Below are positions 13,801 through 25,800 of a DNA stretch of 64,000 bases, piece after piece (the first letter of the stretch is position 1; each line of letters opens with the position of its first letter). Source of the DNA: Bugula neritina (lineage: Eukaryota; Bryozoa; Gymnolaemata; Cheilostomatida; Bugulidae); NCBI GenBank assembly GCA_964035545.1, contig OZ037767.1, positions 624,680 through 688,679 of the forward strand. Reading direction: 5' to 3'. The notes under the pieces are model-generated. The model was given only the letters and a program-made list of their open reading frames with translations, was not told where the DNA came from and made no database searches. The translations under genes and the position numbers were made by a program.

Positions 13801-16800
13801 TAGTGACATCTGGTGGTGTGTACTAGTGACATCTGGTGGTGTATACTAGTGACATCTGGTGGTGTGTACTAGTGACATCTGGTGGTGTATACTAGCGACA
13901 TCTGGTGGTGTATATTAGTGACATCTGGTGGTGTGTTTAGGTGATTCAATGGATAGATGGATCTGCAGACCTCATTGAACAAATTGGTCAAACTAAAGCG
14001 AGAATCCACCATCTCATGACAGAAGAAACCACTGAGCAGAATCTCTCTCAGCAGGAGAAAGAGTTGGAGGTTTGACTGCCATAAATAGTTTGCATTCTTT
14101 TACATCTGTTTTCTTTAATTATATTCTCTTCTCGTCTGTTTTTCTGTAGACTACTTACAGCTAAACACGTTCAGTATCACTAGCACTCTGTACCTGATGT
14201 TCCCTCCAGTGTGTTGTGAACTCTTGTAGGAGCTAAATGCTGCTCTCTCACAGCTGCACGACAGCTGCCAGGAAATGATGTCAGATGTGCCGACAGCAAC
14301 GCCTGCCGAGAGAACTGATGAACTAAAGAGCGCACAGGTTTTACACTCACAAACTTTATATTACAGTGTCATTTTAGTTCATAATGATGGTTGAGAACAG
14401 AATATGGAGCCTTGTGTTCAGTTAAAGCTCAACTTCAAGAATCGCTATATAAGTACATTTTGAAGTGAAAGTAAATGTTTTGTTGTGTAGAGTTCTCTGA
14501 GTCACAGCTCAGCGGAACTGAAGGTCAAGCAGCAGTCATGTGTGGAAGTTGCGGAGAACTGGGCAGAGTTCCAGGAGTCAGTGGCTGAGTGTCAGCAGCA
14601 CCTGAGTACCTGCAGACGTCTCCTGGATGAAGTGGACAGTGTCGGTGTTCCTCTGGAGACGAGGTGTCAGAGGTGTCAGGTGAGTGAGCAAAGTGTCAGG
14701 TGAGTGAGCAAGGTGTCGGAGGTGTCAGGTGAGTGAGCAAGGTGTCGGAGGTGTCAGGTGAGTGAGCAAGGTGTCGGAGGTGTCAGGTGAGTGAGCAAGG
14801 TGTCAGGTGAGTGAGCAAAGTGTCAGAGGTGTCAGGTGAGTGCGCAAGGTGTCGGAGGTATCAGGTGAGTGAGCAAGGTGTCAGAGGTGTCAGGTGAGTG
14901 AGCAAGGTGTCGGAGGTGTCAGGTGAGTGAACAAGGTGTCGGAGGTATCAGGTGAGTGAGCAAGGTGTCAGAGGTATCAGGTGAGTGAGCAAGGTGTCAG
15001 GTGAGTGAGCAAGGTGTCAGAGGTGTCAGGTGAGTGCGCAAGGTGTCAGGTGAGTGAGCAAGGTGTCAGAGGTGTCAGGTGAGTGCGCAAGGTGTCGGAG
15101 GTGTCAGGTGAGTGAGCAAGGTGTCAGGTTAGTGAGCAAGGTATCAGAGGTGTCAGGTTGGTAGACATATATTTGTGTTGTAGGAGGTGCAGGCCGGACT
15201 GGAGAGTTATCCTTCAGATCACTCGCCCAACTACCTACAGCAGAGACTGGAGCAGATCTCTGACCCGGGAGGTATGAAAGACATGGTTGCTACGGTAACC
15301 ACTGAGCACGGTAGTCTGGAGGATCGTCTGCTGCAAGGTAAGCAGAGGTACGACTCGCTACTGGCAGACAGGAAGGAGTTTGATAAGGATCTCAACACTC
15401 TGAACAGCAGCCTTAGAGATCAGGTGGATAGTCTGGGAGAGAACTGTCTTACAGAAGACTGGAGAGTTGAATCTGCAGATGCTGTACTCCATGCTCTGCA
15501 GGTGGGCTGTTTATACTGTAGATGACACCTTTTAGTTGAACTGCTGATAGTAAGGCTAGCTGGAGTAGCCAGGTAGATGACTGGTCTTGGAGTGACAGCA
15601 TATTTTAGGTTATTATGTAGCACTAAGTATGATATATAAGTATTAATACTGAGGAAAGTGTCTGTCACTAAACCTAATGTACCACAGTAACTGCCGTTTA
15701 TTGTAATAGTGTCACTGTAGGTTATCCTTCGGCACTCCAATGTTCTCTTATATTTCTGTAGAGTATTGAGCTTCGGCAAAGTGAAACAGAGGCTGACATG
15801 AATGAGCAGATAACTTCACAAAAGCATGTGTACAATGAGCTAAAGGAGCCAATTTCAACAGATGTTACTGAGGCTATTGAACAATATCAAACACTCATAG
15901 GTTTGTTACTGCTTGTCTACACTAGGCTACACTCATTTTATTCCCAAGTTTATTCCGTGAATCACTTCATCAAGGTAGTGATGACGTCATCACAGTAGTG
16001 GTGATGTCATCACAGTAGTGATGACATCGTCATCGCCGTATTTGTGACTTGATTTCAGATGAACTCATGAGTTGTATAAAAGAGGAGAGACACAAAGCTA
16101 ACCAAGCTTTAAGCACACGTACAGAGTTCCACGACACACTCGGTGAAATTGAGGAGTGGTTGAGACGGGCTGGTGAGGCCATGTCCCACAATAAGGATGA
16201 TACATCCGATGAAGTTACACAGGCTATTAAGGTATTACTATAATAGTATTATATAGTAATATAGTTATATTATATAATAGTATATTTATATTATATAATA
16301 GTATAGTTATATTATATATAATAGTTTGGTTTTCTTTTTCTTTATTGTCATATTAAGCTACTCTGTTGAGTTAATGCAATTTAGCTATTTTGATCAAGTT
16401 TTGAGGAAATGCTGACCAAAATAGTTCTTAAAAGAACAATAGTATTGTTATAAATTTTGTAACCAGTTTTCTTACTGTATGACGTTGTCTAAAACAGTTG
16501 TTTATTGGCTGTCTGCTGCAGGACTGTCAGACGTCTGAGCCCGGTGTCGAGCAGCTCGTGCAGACATTGTACAATCTGGGTGGCAAGGTAATGCCGACTC
16601 TTACAGATTCAGCCAATCAGAGACTGGAACAGACACTCACTGAGTTACAAGACACTTTCATTGAAACGTGAGTAGACTGAGTTCTATGCGTGTCTGTAAT
16701 GTGGCTGGGAGTAATGCACACCCATATGTTTTAGCGCTACAACAATTATCAATTTACCATTCTTACTAGCAGGTAGTTATTAGCTGAACTGTAGCAGTTA

Positions 16801-19800
16801 CTAGAGAGAAAAGTCATTCAGGAAATGCATAGGTTATTCCATGGAATATTATTTATTTACGAAGTTTTACATTAAGTGATTGTAATAGGCAGCAATGTTG
16901 CTTCTACTAAATTTACCAACTGATTTGTCACATTCGTAGTATTGAAAAACTCATAAGAAATAACTTGATGTGTCAGCATAGACAGACACATGTGTCAGCA
17001 TAGGCAGACAGATGTGTCAGCATAGGCAGACAGATGTGTCAGCATAGGCAGACAGATGTGTCAGCATAGGCAGACAGATGTGTCAGCATAGGCAAACAGA
17101 TGTATCAGCATAGGCAGACAGATGTGTCAGCATAGGCAAACAGATGTGTCAGCATAGGTAGACAGATATATCAGCATACTCTCAATTCACATGCACACGT
17201 TTCACATTCATCCAAATTATTAACGCCCCTTTGTTAAGTCATCTAACTCTCTCTTGTCTTCAACGTTCTCTGCTTTCTTTTCTTCAATTTTCTGTTGATA
17301 TTTCTCAATTTCCCGTTGATACTCGTTGATGTCGTTATCTCTTCGGCTGATGTTCAGCTTAAGATAAGCCTTCAGTCGCTCAACAACCATGTCCTCGTCT
17401 TTCTCATCATTTCTCGGCTCCTCCTCATTAGAACGCCTCTTCCTGCGCAGATACTACAAACAATTGAAGATGTGCGATACTTACACCACAATACAGACTT
17501 GGCCATTATTCTAAATTTATTTGATTCTAGTTCTTTCACTGCGTATCAGGCTTCACATACACTGCAAATAGCATATCAGTTGCTAGAGTGTATTATGTTT
17601 TAACAAATATCATCTTCCCAATGAACTAATGAAAACTATTGTAATTTTCTTACCATCGGCATTCTAAAATTCGATACCTTGGAAGCTGCATCACCTTGGC
17701 CCGCAGAAGTACTGGCTTCAACCCTTCTAGAACTTTCTCCTTCCACATCTACAAGACAAGAGTGGTCAGTCTCTGGTTTTAAATTGTTGCCAAGTCTATT
17801 CGAGTAAATTTTCTTTTTGAATTTATGTTCATGCTAAACATTCAATTAAACACTCATCACAGTGTATTTCTATTTTCATTTATGATTAGTTGGTAAATTA
17901 GGCACTTGCTATTCTCCAAAGAATCTTATTAATTGTGATTTCTTGGCTTAACTAAGCTTAAAAACTCATTCTAACCTAAGACTTTTCTATTAAGTGTGCT
18001 CCTTCGCCAATACTGCTAATATCATATGCGCTATAAGGTAGTTTTACCAAGCTTGACAGTTAACTACACAGTCAAATTAGATATTCACACAAATATGTCA
18101 CAGACAACCACACCTGCTTGATTTTATGTCAACTAACTGTAGTGTTGTGTTTACCCAGTAGCCTCCGTGGTGTAATGGTAGCACACTTGCTTGCAAGCCG
18201 GAGGACTCGGGTTCGATTTCCAGTGGTGGCAATTATTTTACACTAACCTTCTCCACTTCCCTGTCTGTCGTCTTCATTGGTTCTACGAATGTCTCCTGGT
18301 TTGTCTGTTGGTCTATAAGTGATTGTAGTGCTGTCACTCTCCGTTGAACTCTCACCTCTAGTTGCTTCACCGCTGTCTGTAGAACTGCTATTTGGATAAA
18401 CAGTTGGGCTGCTGTCATGGTCAGGGGAGGTGTTTACGTCAGGGGAACTGCCACTATTCACGGTGTTGTCTGGGCTGGCTAGGAGGGTTCTATCAGTTTC
18501 AGGGCTACTCCACTCTCTCAGGCAAGGGGCAGGCTGATCATCTGTTGTCACCTCGTAGTTCAAAGAGGAGGGACTGCTGTGGGTAGCTTCAGCTGGGATA
18601 GTTTGAGGTGGAGAGGGGGAGGATACAGAAGACTGGGAGGACATGTCCTGGGGGTGTTGAACTGATGTATAGCTGCTCTGTGAGTCCTCACTCTGCCCTC
18701 TCATCTCTGTTGGCATTCTTACCCTTCAACAACTACACAAACCTTGTTTACTTTCTCACAGAAGACTATTTATTCCTTAAATTAGCATTTCCTAAGACTG
18801 TGAGCGTGAATACTGTACAGGACTAGACGAAGCTCCATGCCCCAGTTTCATCAGAGAAAACTGACCACCTGAGCTAACATGGCTAATTGTTTAAAGTGTG
18901 ATATACATTGCTACAGTCACTAGTTATTACCTTACTTTACTAAAAATGTATAATCAAGTCAAGTGCATAAATAATATTCGCTATACTAAACTCTACTTTT
19001 CATGGGTTTAATGCTAATTAAATGACATCTGATATGTATGGTAGAGTCCATAGTCACCTGCAGTGAGGTTACGCACTGAGACAGAGTGAATATACCCCTA
19101 TTTTTAGCTCACTCATTAGCCATTAGCACCTGCTAGTAATATTACTACTAACTACAACACTCAATTAGCGGGAAATTTTCAAAAGTACATTTAGCGAGTA
19201 CATTTAAATAACTTCCTGTTATCTCTGTGGTCTGTTTTTTATTCATCGCCGTGGTGACAAGTCGTAGTAGGCATTTCCATGCATAGTTGGTTACTACTAA
19301 AGGAGGCCTTATTTTGCTATATTTGTATAGATTCCTCATTTAAATTCGAAACTAAATTACTTGAAGGTCATTTTGAGGTTACATATAGTAATTCAACTCT
19401 TGGAAATAGTGAGGAGTTGCTTGTATAAGTTATATCATAAGTTGACTTCAAACTTTGTAATCTGCTACCAAAACACACAGGGGTCCTTTATCTTTGTATT
19501 ATGTTATTAATTTATTATAGTTTCTATGTTTACACATTGATGACGAATAACAGCTATAGTTAGTGAATTATACTCTCTAATTCTAGCCCTAGCACCACTA
19601 GTCCAGAAACTTTCCACAATAAACCACCTTTTGGATATGTGATATTCCCTCCACCCCTTTCTCTTCCCACTCTTTCCACCACTCTCTCCCTCCACCCCTC
19701 CCTCTACACTCTCTCCCCACTCTCTATCCACCACTTCTCTGTCATTAGTCCGACTGACAGGACCAAGATAAACTCGATATTATCAAAATAACATATTACT

Positions 19801-22800
19801 AGAATATGAGGGGAGGGTAGTATAGCCCCCTTCCCCATACCACAGCCACATGCCAACTCCCAAGTATTATATACGCATGTCTTCATGTTGATAAATCTGC
19901 ATTCAACTTCTTATTATAAACAAGAAGTTATTAATAAACTATATAGACATACACAACCACAATGAATAGCTATAATAGCTACATTTCATAACAATATCAA
20001 ACTGGGTGTACGTCATCAGTGTAGGTCAATTCATCTGCAGAGCGAAAACTGTTTCTACAGGACAGTTCTGAAGTAATTCATTAAATACAACCACCACCGT
20101 CACTTCTCACTATTATACTTTTAGTTTAACATTTTCTCTCTCATTTCTCATTTCCATATCTGGTTGGTGTTTTTCTGTTTTATTAATTCTATTCATGATG
20201 TCAGACTCTAGTTTTACCACTTTGCCATAGTTTTGGTCAGCACTCTGTGTCATATCTGACTGTCGTTTCCTGCGGAGATACTACAAACCACACAATATAT
20301 GTGGAGATACTACAAACCACACAATATATGTGGAGATACTACAAACCACACAATATATGCGGAGATACTACAAACCACACAATATATGCGGAGGTACTAC
20401 AAACCACACAATATATGCGGAGATACTACAAACCACACAATATATGCGGAGGTACTACAAACCACACAATATATGTGGAGATACTACAAACCACACAATA
20501 TATGTGGAGATACTACAAACCACACAATATATGTGGAGATACTACAAACCACACAATATATGTGGAGATACTACAAACCACACAATATATGTGGAGGTAC
20601 TACAAACCACACAATATATGTGGAGGTACTACAAACCACACAATATAATTATGTTGAGTTGAAAATATTTGCACAGAGATGAAAATTTCTCACTAGTTTT
20701 GTCAATAAGCACTTCAACATCTGAATGGAATTGAAATATCACATTCACCACCACACATGTGACATGAATACTACAAGAGCTGATTGGTCTGTTACCATGG
20801 GTGTATTTGGGCTCTCTTTCAGAGCTACTTGTCCAGATACTGGCTCCTTATTTGTTCCAGAACATTCCTGGGGGTTGCGTGATACTTCCACATCTACCAA
20901 CAAGATCAATGTTTTCATAGTACTAAACAGGCTAATTATATCTATTTACTCAGACTTGCAGTCATTAAGCACCTTTAAAGTGGTAGATATTAATTCGACC
21001 AACAAAGATTGATGTAGAGTGTAGACTGTCTACCACATTACCATTTCTATTCTCTTCATTTCTCAAACACTTTGCCCATTTAGCTGTACTCACTTCACAG
21101 TAAAAACCTCATCAGCCCAAAAACAAGTTTTTTGTTGGGTTAAAATAGTAACTTAAATTTGATTGGCTTTTCGCATGTTACTTATAATTTGACTGGATAT
21201 TCACACATTCCATGCTATAACTATATACTACTTATCATCAGCTCTAAAGTTTCAACTTGTGCGAAGTGTTTGCTTAACTTAGGTATGTAATTCTGTCTAC
21301 TAGCTCCCAGACCTTCTGTAAATCCCTCTCTGTGTTGGTCCTTGAGTGTGCTGTTGTGAGATTCCCTTTCTCTAGTCTTCTCCTGGGTGTACACGGAGTT
21401 GTCAGCCCTGTCATCAGTAGAACTACCGTGTGGGCGGGTAACAGAGCTGCTGTGTCTCTGTGAGGAGAGGGAGAGAGGCAGCTGTCCATCAGTAATGACC
21501 TCATAGTTCTGAGACGGAGAGGTGCTGCCGACGGCATCAACTGGTAAAGAGGGCTGAGAACTGAGTGAGAGGGCGCTAGACTGAGAGAATATGTCCTGAG
21601 GCTGCTGAGCTGATGCGTATGTGCTCAGTGAGTCATCGGCAGCCTGTCTAAACTCCCTCCACACTGCTGACATGTTCACCTTCAACATATCAGCAATGTG
21701 TAAAATTGTTGTTTTTGTTGATGCAGTGTCCTACCAGTTGACTCACCACAGAGCAATGCATGCTGGTCTATCAGTTCTCTAGCCTGTGGTCTATCAGTTC
21801 TATAGACTATGGTCTATCAGTTCTATAGACTATGTTCTATCACTTCTATAGATTATGTTCTATCAGTTCTATAGACTATGTTCTACCAGTTCTGTAAACT
21901 ATTTTCTATTACTTTATATTCCTATGAGTATGGAGCAGGGGTGGGCAACTGGGGATCCGAGGGTGACCTTGGCCCTTTGCCCAATTTTAGTAGCTCTTTT
22001 AATGCTGAAGATGAGTAAATACTGTTATATTCACTCTGATTATCACAGTATAGGTTTGGTGACAAATTACTTTATTATGATGAAATTTAATATGTGTACA
22101 GTCTTGTGACCATTAGCTTTGGCAGACTTCTGAACTTGGCCCTCATGCAAAAGAAGTTGCTCACCCCTGCTATAGACTATGTTCTACAACTCTAATTTAT
22201 AAAAGTATTTCCATTTAGACAATTGAACATAAAGTTAAACATAACACCAAATTAAAACTATAATCAATCTAAATACAGAATATGAAGGTTAACTTTAAAT
22301 TTGAGTTAGTAAATAAGTATTAGTATAACTAGTAGCACATTTTGATTTATCCCAATACTAGTTGTTGATTATTTTGCATCACATGTGTTGATTTGTTGCA
22401 TTAAGATTAACTTCAAGTGATCATCATGTTATATTCTAATACAGCCATTTCCTTCTATGCCACAAGACAATAATATACAGTTTATAGCACCTTGTTCAGA
22501 GCTTCAAGTTGTAACAATCAGTTTGAGTATGTCTCACTCCTAGAAATCAGTATTTAGCTTTCTAGTTAGTGTTACGTCCAGCTTCTTATTGAGTTTTACT
22601 TCAATGTGAGTAGTGCTATCCTTACCAACTGACTTTGTTGTGTGACCCTCAAGGTCAATAGTAGTTCAACCAATCCTTGCGTTGGTGTGTATGTCACGTG
22701 TTTATACCGTTACAACTTGCCCATTTCTGAGCGACATATAACTTCATCACCATAGCAACATTTTCGAATAACAACTTTTGTCTGGAGAGCTGTGGCTACA

Positions 22801-25800
22801 TTGTTCACTAAGTATAATGCAGACTATACCTTATTTGTTCAGTGACTAGTAGTAGCATGCAATCATAGGTTTGCATGAGTAAGCGTAGGGCCATACTGGT
22901 CGTATGAGAAAACCCGTTTAGCCCAAAAATGGGACTTGGTGTGCAGATTTTCATGCGGATAACATGCTTGGTTTCTAAATGGGTAAATCGCTTTGTGTAG
23001 CCCTATGCTTAGACCTGCATTAAAATATTTAAAGTCATGGGTTTATTCAACTCCATCATCTTTAGCAAGTGCTGAACTTTCCATAGGAAGAGTGCAGCAC
23101 TTGCTGGAATCTGTACCAGTAAGCAGTTACATGTTATAAGTTTCTATTCACTGTTTCTTGCCTCAATCAGTTGCATTGTTGTTTTGGTATGATGCAAGTA
23201 AGCTCTCTTTTATGTGCTGCTTCGTTGTATACAGCGCTGGTTGTCATGTTATTTGGGTTGTTCTGCTGAACCCTCATCACGTACCCCCTGTTCACACATT
23301 GCCGTAACAGCACAAACAAAATGGCGCCACTGTTACATTTTTTCAACCGGGGTTCACACATTGACGCAAAGTACAACGCATAACGTTGAGTTGTGACCAA
23401 TCATAATAAGGTTACTTTTTGCCTGCGGTGATTTGGATATTATTTACAAATTTGTCGCAACGTTCTTCTCAAAATATGTTATATAAATACTATTTACTAA
23501 ATAAAAGCAATTACATGAAAGGAATCTTTCTTTTAAATATATTCGTTTTAAAATAATTGTGCAAACTAATTTAAATAATGAATATTTAAGTCGCCCAAAT
23601 CATTTTTAAGTTTTTGGTTTGCTTGCTTTTGTGATTAGAGAAAGCTAGATTTTTAAGCTGAGTTTAAGTCAAACAAGCCGAATAAAGATTTTTTAAAACT
23701 TTTGAATTAGTTAAATTAAATAAAAAATAAGCGATTAAAATAAACTAGCGAAAATGTTCTTTAAATTTTAGTACCAGATCAACTCTAGCCAATGGGAGCC
23801 CACCGTGATTTTTTTTAATCGGGCACTGCTTGATCAACGGGCACTGCTTGATCAACGCTGCAGCGTATACAGGGGTACGATTCAGCCCGGATGTTACCAA
23901 AGATGGCAGATATTTGCTGTTGCGGGGTACGGTACGGTGCGGCAATGTGTGAACAGGGGGTAAGCCTCAGGCGAGCAATGGTGAATGAATGCCCTGAAAA
24001 CCTTTACAGCAGGGATGGGCAAATGTTTTTGAAATGGGTCGAATTTCTAGATTTAAGACCTAAGAAGGGCCAGGTACAATGCTGCATCACCAAATGCAAA
24101 TATAAATTGCTTTTTTATGTTTCCTGAGCTGTAAGTATAAATTGCAGAATGTGAATGCAGAATACCAAACATATGATAGTTTATTAATTTAACAACAAGT
24201 TGTATATAGTTCACTAAGCAAGAAAACTGCAAAAAATTCAATTGGATACACTTATAGTACTACAACTAGTGAGAAGCATGAAAAAGACTTTTAGTAGCCA
24301 TAATATCACTAATGTCCCTGCTAGTAATGGGTTCATGTGTGGTGTTTTGTGTTGTTTTGTGATATTATTTCAGCTATCGTGAAAATGAGAGAACGTGCTC
24401 AAGTTAGTTGATTAAAGGAAGAGGCCAAAGCCCTGATTTATTACCACAATATAATATAATACAAGATAATACTAAAATTATTACAAGATGAGTGAGACAA
24501 TTGATTATTATGATTATGCACAAAAATAGTAAATTAATAAAATAACATTACAAATAAATGTTTACATAAATACCAAACATGTGGCTACTCAAAGCAAATC
24601 TTTTTGGGCCGTGTTCTATTACTATTTTTTATATGGTTAATGCTAGAAAGCATGCATTCAAATTTATAAGAATAAACAAATATGCGCAGTGCTCTTAGTC
24701 CCAGTTCAGCTAGTGTAGGGTATTTCTCACTGGTTACTGGTGGTGTAGAAGCTAACTGTTGTTGCAGCAACATCACACAATTCAAGTCGCAATGCTGCTA
24801 TACTTATGCTCACTGAAGCGTGATCAATAGTTCTAGCAACTATACATTGGCCAGATGACCTGATCAAAACAGTAGGAGGGCCTGATGTAGCCCACGGGCG
24901 CCATTTGCCCATCCCTGCTTTACAATATTACTAGAGTTGAGACAGCCAATCACCCTGCCCAAACACTCTGTCTCCTCTGTTATGCCCTGTAATGTTTGCA
25001 CAAGGTGGATGGGTCTAGGAGTTTATCAATTATCTTCAGGCTGTGAGACATCAGCATATCTCAAAGTCCTCGGAAGAAATGCAACAAGAGTTCGGAGTTG
25101 TCCGTGATGTTTATTGTCTCTCTTTAATTGCAGCTGGTAATCATCCAGCTTGTCTTCTAGTGTCTCAGGAAATGGCACTGACTCTCCGGTCAACGAGACT
25201 TCAATCATCTGTATGGTTTGTTCCTTCTCAGCCAAGTTGTCTTTCATGGCAACAAGTAGTGTTGTAATGGAGTTTGATATCGTGTCACTAGGAGGTCTGC
25301 ACACTCTGCTCCTTGCATCTCCATTATTAGTCTACAATTGATAAGCATACTAAATTTGATTGTTAGTGTATCACCTACAAACTACTACCTGTTAGTATAT
25401 CACCTACAAACTACTACCTGTTAGTATATCACCTATAAACCTACTACATGTTAGTGTATCAGTTACAAACCTGGGGGTTTCTCGGTGGTAAAGAAGATCC
25501 ACTATCATCTTCATCCGCTGTTTCCATAGGACATTGATCTATAAAGCCATCAAAAAATATATTGATATTTAATGGGTTTGGCAGCCACCTGTAACTATTG
25601 TAACTGTATCAACTGGCAAAATCTTTTACCTGTCTGTGTATTCACAGCGCAGTTTTCTGTAGAAGCCTCGTCTACGTCCATGTCTTCTGTCCCACTCATT
25701 CCTTCTATATTGAATACTCCAATTTGCAACTTCAATTGATTCTAAAAAGTTGCATTACATTATTAATGTATTAGTAGAACAGAACCAGTAATGTGAATCA

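Noticed and set aside
17295-17603. 102-codon plus-strand open frame
   Set aside because: It is the antisense shadow of exon 3 of nested gene 1, whose minus-strand frame has the conserved YLRRKR start.
20247-20682. Three overlapping plus-strand open frames with peptides repeating YKPHNICGDTTNHTI
   Set aside because: They are pure translations of the 29-bp array. The coding sense here is the minus strand (nested gene 2).
23214-23400. Open frames on both strands around 23.3 kb
   Set aside because: They cross the left end of a TIR element and read through its inverted repeat; no family similarity.
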